Assembly: GCA_964533705.1 (NCBI GenBank)
Contig: CAZHMN010000120.1
Location: 1 to 6,721, forward strand
Length of the DNA: 6,721 nucleotides
DNA from: CAZHMN01 sp964533705
Lineage (GTDB): Bacteria > Electryoneota > B3-LCP
Direction of reading: 5' to 3'
Shown: positions 1-5,091 of the stretch, piece after piece
How positions within the stretch are numbered: position 1 is the first letter of the stretch
Layout of the letters: every line of letters starts with the position of its first letter
The notes under the pieces: model-generated
What the model was told of the DNA's origin: nothing
What the model saw: only the letters and a program-made list of their open reading frames with translations
The model's database searches: none
Position numbers and translations under genes: made by a program

Positions 1-36
1 AATTGCGCGATCTTGAAAATCCATCAAAACGGTCAT
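1..36 (-). CDS. 5' end of an unidentified leftward gene (partial)
   Basis: Reading leftward, an ATG at 36-34 opens a frame that stays open to the window edge and encodes MTVLMDFQDRAI. A GGAG (48-45) lies 8 bases upstream of this ATG, which is why I prefer it to the in-frame ATG at 63-61, whose upstream bases lack a Shine-Dalgarno. The frame is closed upstream by an in-frame TGA. The short stretch resembles the N-terminus of small proteins that begin with a 'DFQ.R.IRLT'-like segment, but 12 residues cannot support a family assignment. The gene would be divergent from the HAO-family gene, so the gap between them would carry both promoters. Confidence 0.35.
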   Translation of the reverse strand, partial: MTVLMDFQDRAI

Positions 37-187
37 AGGCCTTTCTCCGGTAGGGGTCTTCATTTTGGCACGTCGTGATCGGTGGATGATTCATTTTTGC
101 AAATCTACAAAATCATCTCAGGCGAAAATGCGACCTGCATCACATCTCTATATTTTTGCCAGGATGAACTATAAGAAAAGGATTAAG

Positions 188-216
188 TTTCTGTTGTTTT
201 TTGATGAAAGTATAAT
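188..216 (+). promoter_or_regulatory. weak candidate promoter for the HAO-family gene
   Basis: A perfect TATAAT lies at 211-216 in the AT-rich leader of the cytochrome gene. With a 17-base spacer the -35 would be TTTCTG (188-193), a poor match to TTGACA. If used, it would give a leader of roughly 105 bases. A perfect -10 is easily met by chance in such AT-rich DNA, so this is only a suggestion. Confidence 0.25.
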
Positions 217-319
217 TAGAATAATGCAAGTTGTTTTGAAGGAATCTATATCGTTCTGGCGTTGCTGGTGCATTTCGATGGTATGTTGTATTAAAAGATA
301 TTCGCACCGGCATACCGAG

Positions 320-325
320 AGGAGG
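320..325 (+). promoter_or_regulatory. ribosome binding site of the HAO-family gene
   Basis: AGGAGG at 320-325 lies 5 bases before the ATG at 331. It is a full Shine-Dalgarno match at a good distance and fixes the start of the octaheme cytochrome. Confidence 0.85.
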
Positions 326-330
326 TCACA

Positions 331-1773
331 ATGAATAAGCGGAATTTGGTTCTGAGGTTTTTATTGGCCGTTCCGATTCTGCTGGTTATTTTTCTTGATT
401 TTCCGACGGTCAGCTTCGCAGAAGAAACATCCACTTGCGTTACCTGTCATGCAGACGTCAGCCCGGGAATTGTCGGACAATGGCGCAACTCCGCTCACGC
501 TGAGGTTGACGTCGTCTGCCTGGATTGCCACGGTGCGGATCCTACCGAAAGCGATGCTTTCGAGCATCACGGTGAGGCAATCGCCATCATCGTCTCCCCG
601 AAGGACTGCGCCCAATGCCATGATCTGGAATTCGCCCAGCAGAAGGGATCGCATCACGCCAAAGCAGGGCAGATTCTGGGTTCACTGGATAATTTGTTGG
701 GTGAAGTCGCCGGAGGAGAGCCCTTCGTCAATGCTGGATGCCGCCAGTGCCACGGATCCGTTGTGGAAATTGATTCTACGGGACGGCCCACGTCCGCAAC
801 CTGGCCGAATACCGGCATGGGCAGGATCAATCCCGATGGGAGTTGGGGTTCCTGTTCCGCCTGTCACACCCGCCATCAGTTCAGCGTTCGGCAGGCCAGG
901 CAGCCGGAAGCCTGTGGAAAATGCCACCTGGGGCCGGATCACCCGCAGATCGAAGTGTGGAACGAGTCCAAGCATGGCATCATGTACCACGCAGAGCGCG
1001 AAAAACTTAACTTGGACAGCGAGAAGTGGCGCGCGGGTAAAGAATACTTTGTCGGTCCCACGTGTTCTTCCTGCCACATGAGCGCCGCCGGTGATCAGGA
1101 AGTCACCCACGACGTAGGTGAGCGCATCTCCTGGACCCTCAGACCTCCGATTTCTGTGAAGCTCAATATGGTCGTCTTCGATGACGACAGCAAGGAAGAT
1201 ATCTTAGGAGAGAACCCAGAAATGCCCGAGGTCGGGACAACGGTTGAAACCGGTGATGGCGAGATAAAAAAGGTGAGAGCCGTACTGCCTTGGCAGGAGC
1301 GCCGCACCAGGATGCAGACCATCTGCCGGCAGTGCCACGATATCTCTTTCGTCGAGGGTGCCTACAGCCAATTCGATGAGGTGGTGGATCTTTACAATGA
1401 GAAATTTGCCAGACCGGCCACTTCAATTATGGCCGAATTGAAGCGAACCGGCAAGATCACGCCGGCGAATTTCGATGATCCCATCGAATGGACTTATTGG
1501 GAACTATGGCACCATGAAGGCCGACGAGGACGGCACGGCGCCTCCATGCAGGGCCCGGACTACACCTGGTGGCATGGGATGTATGAGGTAGCCAAGCATT
1601 TCTATATGAAATTCATTCCCGAAATGGTCGAGGTCGCCGGAGAGGAGTTTGCCAACGACCTCCTCGAGAAATACGTTTACGTTCACCCCGGCCATGTCTG
1701 GTACCGTGACGGAATGAGCAAAGAGGCTCTCGAAAAAGTTCAGAAATTCTACAAAGAGCGCTACGGGCAATAG
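331..1773 (+). CDS. hao: octaheme cytochrome c, hydroxylamine oxidoreductase (HAO) family
   Basis: This encodes a 480-residue multiheme cytochrome. Residues 1-30 form a signal peptide (basic start, hydrophobic core, cleavage after SFA), giving a soluble periplasmic protein with no C-terminal membrane anchor. Eight CxxCH heme-binding motifs begin at residues 36, 63, 93, 137, 175, 195, 245 and 332, the count expected for the HAO family. The fourth (CRQCH, 137-141) is the position of the catalytic heme in HAO enzymes. Other family-like blocks are SKHG near 213, THDVG near 259 and HHEGRR...GPDYTWWHG at 394-416. Family members interconvert nitrogen compounds: HAO oxidises hydroxylamine with a tyrosine-crosslinked P460 heme, hydrazine dehydrogenases are related, and epsilonproteobacterial relatives lack the crosslink and act reductively. 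Tyr389, Tyr411, Tyr418 and Tyr425 lie in the region that should hold the crosslink residue, but I cannot decide by eye whether one is equivalent. No electron-partner gene (c554, NapC/NrfH type) is visible. An AGGAGG fixes the start. Confidence 0.9.
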   Translation: MNKRNLVLRFLLAVPILLVIFLDFPTVSFAEETSTCVTCHADVSPGIVGQWRNSAHAEVDVVCLDCHGADPTESDAFEHHGEAIAIIVSPKDCAQCHDLEFAQQKGSHHAKAGQILGSLDNLLGEVAGGEPFVNAGCRQCHGSVVEIDSTGRPTSATWPNTGMGRINPDGSWGSCSACHTRHQFSVRQARQPEACGKCHLGPDHPQIEVWNESKHGIMYHAEREKLNLDSEKWRAGKEYFVGPTCSSCHMSAAGDQEVTHDVGERISWTLRPPISVKLNMVVFDDDSKEDILGENPEMPEVGTTVETGDGEIKKVRAVLPWQERRTRMQTICRQCHDISFVEGAYSQFDEVVDLYNEKFARPATSIMAELKRTGKITPANFDDPIEWTYWELWHHEGRRGRHGASMQGPDYTWWHGMYEVAKHFYMKFIPEMVEVAGEEFANDLLEKYVYVHPGHVWYRDGMSKEALEKVQKFYKERYGQ

Positions 1774-1932
1774 TTTGACTGCATGATAAACCGTTGAGGC
1801 AAAGCCTGGCATGTTCCCAGTTTTCGCTGAGGGAAGAGCAACTCCGGCTGGAATTATGATATGATCCATAAATATTAACCAGCTCGGTGGATACCGTTGG
1901 CAAGAAGCTAAAAGAAAAAGTGAAAATATAAC

Positions 1933-1961
1933 TTGACAATTATTTAGAAAAAACATATATT
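1933..1961 (+). promoter_or_regulatory. near-consensus sigma70-type promoter inside the intergenic gap
   Basis: TTGACA (1933-1938, six of six) and TATATT (1956-1961, five of six) are separated by exactly 17 bases. Transcription would begin near 1968. No protein start follows within 500 bases, but a run of hairpins and a terminator does, so the promoter appears to serve an RNA rather than a messenger for a nearby gene. Confidence 0.65.
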
Positions 1962-1967
1962 ACAGTA

Positions 1968-2164
1968 GATAAAATGGCGTTCCAAAATTTATTTTTCGCC
2001 ATTTCGGAAAATTTGAAATGACTACATAGAATCTGCACGCAGGGAGGGATTAGACAAAAAACCCGTAATAAAGGTACGGGTTACCTTGTCGTGTAGGATA
2101 ATCAGGTCTACAAGACGAAGGCGCCATAGGTTTCATTCAGTTGATGAGACAGGCGCCTTTTAAC
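1968..2164 (+). ncRNA. candidate structured small RNA or leader RNA, about 195 nt
   Basis: The segment is bounded by a strong promoter (1933-1961) and a rho-independent terminator (2118-2161). Visible hairpins, in order: AAATGGCG/CGCCATTT (1972-1979 with 1997-2004); an extended stem GACAA/TTGTC (2053-2057 with 2086-2090) enclosing AACCCGTA/TACGGGTT (2060-2067 with 2075-2082); TGTAG/CTACA (2092-2096 with 2108-2112) with an 11-base loop; then the terminator. AAGGTA/TACCTT (2071-2076 with 2082-2087) is an alternative that excludes the second hairpin. I do not recognise an RNA family: it lacks the SRP core and the ends do not pair as in 6S RNA. A 15-codon frame (1974-2021) inside it has no Shine-Dalgarno. 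It could be a free-standing sRNA, an attenuator, or the structured 3' end of the cytochrome transcript. Confidence 0.5.
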
Positions 2165-2209
2165 GTTTGATTGCATATCTAAAAGGTTGCGGAAATTAAC
2201 CTGATTATC
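2097..2209 (+). repeat. 11-base inverted pair: hairpin loop and downstream complement
   Basis: GATAATCAGGT (2097-2107) forms the entire loop between the TGTAG/CTACA stem, and its exact reverse complement ACCTGATTATC lies at 2199-2209, beyond the terminator. The downstream copy is itself part of a small hairpin, CCTGA-TTA-TCAGG (2201-2213, from the preceding A-C). The two could pair only in a read-through transcript or between two RNAs. Confidence 0.6.
2118..2161 (+). terminator. rho-independent terminator of the candidate RNA
   Basis: AAGGCGCC (2118-2125) pairs with GGCGCCTT (2152-2159), and an inner TTTCAT/ATGAGA stem (2131-2136 with 2144-2149, one wobble) closes the loop. The stem runs into TTTT (2158-2161). 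It would end any transcript from the 1933-1961 promoter and could also end read-through from the cytochrome gene, for which I see no closer terminator. Confidence 0.7.
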
Positions 2210-2221
2210 AGGGAGTAAGGT

Positions 2222-2269
2222 AAAAAAGCCGTCGCGGGGATTAGCTTAAGGGGCAACCCCGCAAACGGC
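2222..2269 (-). terminator. strong leftward rho-independent terminator
   Basis: Reading leftward, GCCGT (2269-2265) and GCGGGG (2262-2257) pair with CCCCGC (2239-2234) and ACGGC (2232-2228), an 11-bp stem with a small internal loop, immediately followed by six T (2227-2222). The GGGG-TTG-CCCC segment (2260-2250) can form a smaller competing hairpin within it. No protein gene on the minus strand lies to its right within this gap, so it must end either a small RNA or an antisense transcript entering from the secreted-protein gene. Confidence 0.7.
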
Positions 2270-2313
2270 CGGTGGGACCCGTCCCCGGACACGGGGTCTG
2301 GGGGCGGAGTCTC
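2222..2313 (-). ncRNA. candidate GC-rich small RNA on the minus strand, about 92 nt
   Basis: A very GC-rich block sits in AT-rich surroundings. Reading leftward, a candidate promoter (2348-2320) is followed by a C-rich 5' end, a hairpin GACCC...GGGTC (2298-2276; the inner option CCCCG-TGTC-CGGGG spans 2296-2283), and a long terminator stem with a T run (2269-2222). The order promoter, hairpins, terminator in about 125 bases with no room for a protein gene is what a small RNA gene looks like. It converges on the plus-strand candidate RNA. I do not recognise the family, and both strands can fold, so the strand rests on the promoter and T run only. Confidence 0.45.
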
Positions 2314-2319
2314 TCTATT

Positions 2320-2348
2320 AATATAATACTAATAATTTCCTTATGCAA
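2320..2348 (-). promoter_or_regulatory. candidate promoter of the minus-strand RNA
   Basis: Reading leftward, TTGCAT (2348-2343) and TATATT (2325-2320) are 17 bases apart, with a predicted start near 2313 at the edge of the GC-rich block. The same TATATT hexamer is used by the plus-strand candidate promoter. A second option is a perfect TTGACA (2369-2364) with CATAAG (2345-2340), spacer 18. The region is AT-rich, so chance matches are likely. Confidence 0.4.
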
Positions 2349-2441
2349 TAATTTTTTTGGCTATGTCAATTTTTTAAATCGGCGCATTATTGAGGCAAAA
2401 ATTATTTACCATCAACCTTAAACCCAAAACCAAACCCGAAT

Positions 2442-2458
2442 GAGGACAATAGGTCCTC
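2442..2458 (+). promoter_or_regulatory. small hairpin in the leader of the secreted-protein gene
   Basis: GAGGAC (2442-2447) pairs perfectly with GTCCTC (2453-2458) around a 5-base loop, 29 bases before the Shine-Dalgarno. It is too short and lacks a T run to be a terminator. It could stabilise the message 5' end. I cannot show a regulatory role. The rest of 2350-2440 is AT-rich without a convincing rightward promoter. Confidence 0.3.
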
Positions 2459-2487
2459 TATCAAATCATCGCTTCATTTCAATGATC

Positions 2488-2493
2488 AGGAGG
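2488..2493 (+). promoter_or_regulatory. ribosome binding site deciding the start of the T9SS-tailed protein
   Basis: AGGAGG (2488-2493) lies 6 bases before the ATG at 2500. The frame is also open from an ATG at 2440, but that one lacks a Shine-Dalgarno and would put 20 charged and polar residues in front of the signal peptide, so 2500 is the start. Confidence 0.85.
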
Positions 2494-2499
2494 AGAGAA

Positions 2500-4614
2500 A
2501 TGAAACAGTTCAACGTAAAGTTATGTGTGGTTGCGGTTATCATCCTCTTCGGATTATCTACCGCATGGGCTGGTTATGGCCCTGAGAATTTGGAACCAGT
2601 TCGCTTGCCGCATCAAATCGTGAAAGCAACTGGATCACAGACGGGTTTCCTCGATATTTATGAGGATACCTTATACTATGATGATGGCTATCCGTATCAA
2701 TGGTTTGGCGGCCTTACCGACTTCGGTTTGGCGACGAGGTTTACTCCGACGTATGAATTTGAACTCCAGGGCGCCACAGTGCATTTGAACTACGAATCAG
2801 GTGACCCGATTGTGATTAATCTGTATGTGCACGAAAATCAGATTGTGGATGATATTTACTATCCAGGTGACATTCTCTGGGAGGGTACTCTGACCTATAA
2901 CTCCGGACCCGGATGGTCACCTGGTGCAATTGATCCGCCCATACTCTTTTCGGGTGGTAGCGATTTTTGGTTGCGGATCGTTTCGGAGGGCCCTCCTTTT
3001 GAAAGCTATGATGTAACACCGACCACTACGCCTAATGGTTCTCGTTCAATGACCTATTTTGAGCCCTGGGGCGGCTACTTGCCCGATCCATCACCCGGCG
3101 ACAACTTTATTCGAGCTATGGGTGATTACGTAGGAATCTGGGATGTGAGTGTGGATGAGATATCTCATGAGGGCAATTACTTTATCCTCAATGAGAGCCC
3201 CGCGGAACTACCGGTCCATGCGACGATAACGAATCAAGGAGATCACGTAGCTCCGGGAGGATCTGTCACCGTCAGGTGTATTAACTATGACATAAACGGA
3301 GTACCGATCAGTCAGCAACAATATGCCTTTCCGGATCCGCTTGACCCCGGTGAGAGCAGGGTCGTTGATTTTATCAGCGAAATCATGCTCGATGGCCGCT
3401 ATGAATGTGAGGTAATAGTAATCTGGGATATGGACGAGGATGATACCAATGATTCCCAAAGGATTGAGTTCCAGGTTTATACTCCAACCGACGAACTTCG
3501 GTATGATGAAGAACCCAATTTAGCGGCAAGCTACACCATGAACCTCGGCGACGGTTTCGCCATGCGTTTCGATCCGCACTTGGATGGTAGTTCATTCATG
3601 ATAGATGAAATCAGGATTGGTAATACTGTAGTCCCCGGTTTTATCAGCGAAGCTGTCATCAGCGTGTGGAACGATGAAGAAGGTGCACCGCATGAAATGA
3701 TCTGGTCATACGTTGAGAATAATCCGGGCGAGGGTTGGAACGATTATTCAGTCGAGGTGACGACAACAGGGGCGTTCTACGTTGCTTACTCGTTCATGAC
3801 CTATACAACGGCACTGTTGAATTTCGATAACCCCTTGAAGTCCAACCAGGCCTGGATGCAGGTTTCTGATGAATGGAATCCAGATCCCATGGCCTATGAT
3901 TGGTGCATGCGCGCAACAATTTCCGTCGAACCGGACGTCTCCGTCAATTTAGAGCCTGCTGGTTCCGTGTACATTCCGCCGACAGGAGGGACTCTGGAAG
4001 CCGATTTTGAAACCGTGAACAACTCCCTGGTGCCTTTAGAAGTGGATATGTGGTGGGATGTACGCGATGACGGTCAGGTTGTGATGGGACCCGACTTAAT
4101 AGAAGAAAACTATACATTGTCGGGTTTTGGTGCTTATGAGACGCTTCTCGCTATCGCTGTGCCTGATTGGTTACCTGGAGGTAGATATTCACTGAATACC
4201 TACGCTGGGGATTGGGATAATCCCGATGATCCGCTGGCAATGGATTTCTTCTACTTCTTCAAGACTGAAACCAGTGGAGGTCCGGTTAAGGAATGGAACG
4301 GGACTCGCACGCTAATTCTCGGAAAGGAGGAAAATACCTTAGAACTTCCTGAAGACTTCAGTCTCGCTCAGAATTTCCCCAATCCCTTCAATCCGGTAAC
4401 CAAGATCAGTTTCGGTTTGCCTGAAAATGAGTATGTAAACTTGGTTGTCTTTGATATTTTAGGCAACTGCGTGAGTACACTCGTGAATCAGGAATTGAAT
4501 GCGGGCATGTATGAAATCGACTTTGATGCTTCGCACTTAGCGGCCGGTGTTTACCTGTACCGTCTGAAAGCAGGTGAATTCTCTGCCGTAAACAAGATGA
4601 TTCTGATGAAGTAG
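2500..4614 (+). CDS. secreted beta-sandwich protein with type IX secretion C-terminal sorting domain
   Basis: This encodes 704 residues. A signal peptide (MKQFNVKLCVVAVIILFGLS, cleavage after TAWA at 24) sends it through Sec. The C-terminus (about 616-704) is a T9SS type A sorting domain: LPEDFSLAQNFPNPFNP start, VVFDILG core, AAGVYLYRL strand, KMILMK end. The family knowledge is that such tails take proteins across the outer membrane by T9SS, often to be anchored at the surface. The body looks all-beta: a sandwich module near 58-205 (YYDDG, GLATRF, GPGW), an Ig/CARDB-like segment near 212-328, a second sandwich near 333-475 (RYDEE, GFAMRF, GEGW) that appears to repeat the first, and a second Ig-like segment near 478-590. 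I see no catalytic motif, so adhesion, binding or structural roles are more likely than an enzyme. It is acidic, with few cysteines. A terminator follows directly; it appears to be a single-gene unit. Confidence 0.88.
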   Translation: MKQFNVKLCVVAVIILFGLSTAWAGYGPENLEPVRLPHQIVKATGSQTGFLDIYEDTLYYDDGYPYQWFGGLTDFGLATRFTPTYEFELQGATVHLNYESGDPIVINLYVHENQIVDDIYYPGDILWEGTLTYNSGPGWSPGAIDPPILFSGGSDFWLRIVSEGPPFESYDVTPTTTPNGSRSMTYFEPWGGYLPDPSPGDNFIRAMGDYVGIWDVSVDEISHEGNYFILNESPAELPVHATITNQGDHVAPGGSVTVRCINYDINGVPISQQQYAFPDPLDPGESRVVDFISEIMLDGRYECEVIVIWDMDEDDTNDSQRIEFQVYTPTDELRYDEEPNLAASYTMNLGDGFAMRFDPHLDGSSFMIDEIRIGNTVVPGFISEAVISVWNDEEGAPHEMIWSYVENNPGEGWNDYSVEVTTTGAFYVAYSFMTYTTALLNFDNPLKSNQAWMQVSDEWNPDPMAYDWCMRATISVEPDVSVNLEPAGSVYIPPTGGTLEADFETVNNSLVPLEVDMWWDVRDDGQVVMGPDLIEENYTLSGFGAYETLLAIAVPDWLPGGRYSLNTYAGDWDNPDDPLAMDFFYFFKTETSGGPVKEWNGTRTLILGKEENTLELPEDFSLAQNFPNPFNPVTKISFGLPENEYVNLVVFDILGNCVSTLVNQELNAGMYEIDFDASHLAAGVYLYRLKAGEFSAVNKMILMK

Positions 4615-4638
4615 CTGCTTATCGAAAATGGAATTCAT

Positions 4639-4668
4639 AAAGGGCGAGGATGAATTCCCCGCCCTTTT
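4639..4668 (+). terminator. terminator after the T9SS-tailed gene
   Basis: AAAGGGCG (4639-4646) pairs with CGCCCTTT (4660-4667); after an A-C mismatch, GG/CC extends the stem, with a 7-base loop and TTTT at the 3' side. It lies 24 bases after the stop codon. The opposite strand lacks a good T run, so it mainly serves the rightward gene. Confidence 0.7.
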
Positions 4669-4697
4669 AGTTTCCTAAATAGCTGATTCTTTCTTCA

Positions 4698-4931
4698 TTA
4701 CTTCATCAGCACCATCTTGCTGGTCAGATGCACACCGTTAGAGCGCAGGTCGCTGATGTAAACTCCGCTGGCGAGATTGCCGGCGTTGAACGTAATCTCA
4801 TGCACACCTGCTGCACGGAATCCATCCACCAGCAATGCGACTTCACGGCCCATCAGGTCGAAAATCGCCAGGCGCACTTTGCCATCCTGCGGTAGTGCGA
4901 ACGTGATGTTGGTTTCGGGATTGAAAGGATC
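4698..4931 (-). pseudogene. orphan T9SS C-terminal sorting domain (5'-truncated gene remnant)
   Basis: Reading leftward, 77 codons from 4931 to a TAA at 4700-4698 encode a clear T9SS type A tail: DPFNPETNITFALP, then VRLAIFDLMGREV, GNLASGVYI and the end SKMVLMK. The frame continues to 4988 with non-family residues (including GRNCRY) and then hits an in-frame TAA, with no start codon or Shine-Dalgarno anywhere. The usual 'QNYPNPFNP' lead-in is already degraded before the PFNP. So the protein body that should precede the tail is missing. It differs at many positions from the tail of the 2500-4614 gene, so it is not a recent copy of it. It may be a decayed gene, a recombination remnant, or a gene cut by an assembly join near 4972. 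Confidence 0.8.
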
Positions 4932-4971
4932 GTATCTACAGTTTCGACCGATTTTTGCACGGATTAATCCC

Positions 4972-4983
4972 CTCTTCCGATCT
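4972..4983 (+). other. 12-base match to Illumina adapter end (possible assembly join)
   Basis: CTCTTCCGATCT is the last 12 bases of the common Illumina TruSeq-type adapter, here as an exact match. The base before it is C where the adapter has G, so the match ends there. It falls in the non-coding stretch between the truncated T9SS tail and the glyQS terminator. It may be chance. Confidence 0.4.
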
Positions 4984-5026
4984 ATCCTTTATTACTGGGC
5001 GAATATCATTCCAATTTACACAGAAT

Positions 5027-5058
5027 AGAAAAGGCGGTTTTGTGATATAGGCCGCCTT
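5027..5058 (-). terminator. terminator of glyQS
   Basis: Reading leftward, AAGGCGG (5058-5052) pairs with CCGCCTT (5037-5031) around a 14-base loop, and the run continues TTTTCTATT. It lies about 33 bases after the glyQS stop codon. Confidence 0.7.
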
Positions 5059-5091
5059 GTGAAGAAAACTGATCGAATAATCGAGACGTTA

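Larger units (their letters stand above)
37..330. other. AT-rich divergent intergenic region
   Basis: This stretch separates the leftward partial gene from the rightward cytochrome gene. An open frame covers 65-334, but its translation is rich in Arg, Lys, Cys and Trp without any recognisable pattern, it has no Shine-Dalgarno, and it just reaches the cytochrome start codon, so I treat it as non-coding. The only candidate promoter element I can see is described separately. Confidence 0.5.

Noticed and set aside
65..334. 89-codon open frame overlapping the HAO-family start by 4 bases, which looks like translational coupling
   Set aside because: No Shine-Dalgarno, composition unlike a protein, in AT-rich DNA; the AGGAGG before 331 serves the cytochrome alone.
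1504..1956. 150-codon minus-strand frame over the end of the cytochrome gene and into the gap
   Set aside because: Antisense shadow of a clearly coding gene; the extension into the gap has no family resemblance or ribosome binding site.
1974..2021. 15-codon frame (MAFQNLFFAISENLK) near the predicted start of the candidate RNA, as a possible leader peptide
   Set aside because: No Shine-Dalgarno, overlaps a hairpin, and shows no residue run typical of attenuation leaders; such a short frame is expected by chance.
2222..2313. GC-rich block as a c-di-GMP-I type riboswitch (GGGCAA, GCAAAC, GGCCGG on the plus strand)
   Set aside because: The similarity is limited to short G/C words; the second conserved arm of that riboswitch is absent, and the terminator T run points to the other strand.
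4777..5028. 83-codon plus-strand frame between the T9SS gene and glyQS
   Set aside because: It is antisense to the recognisable T9SS tail on the minus strand and its own translation resembles nothing.
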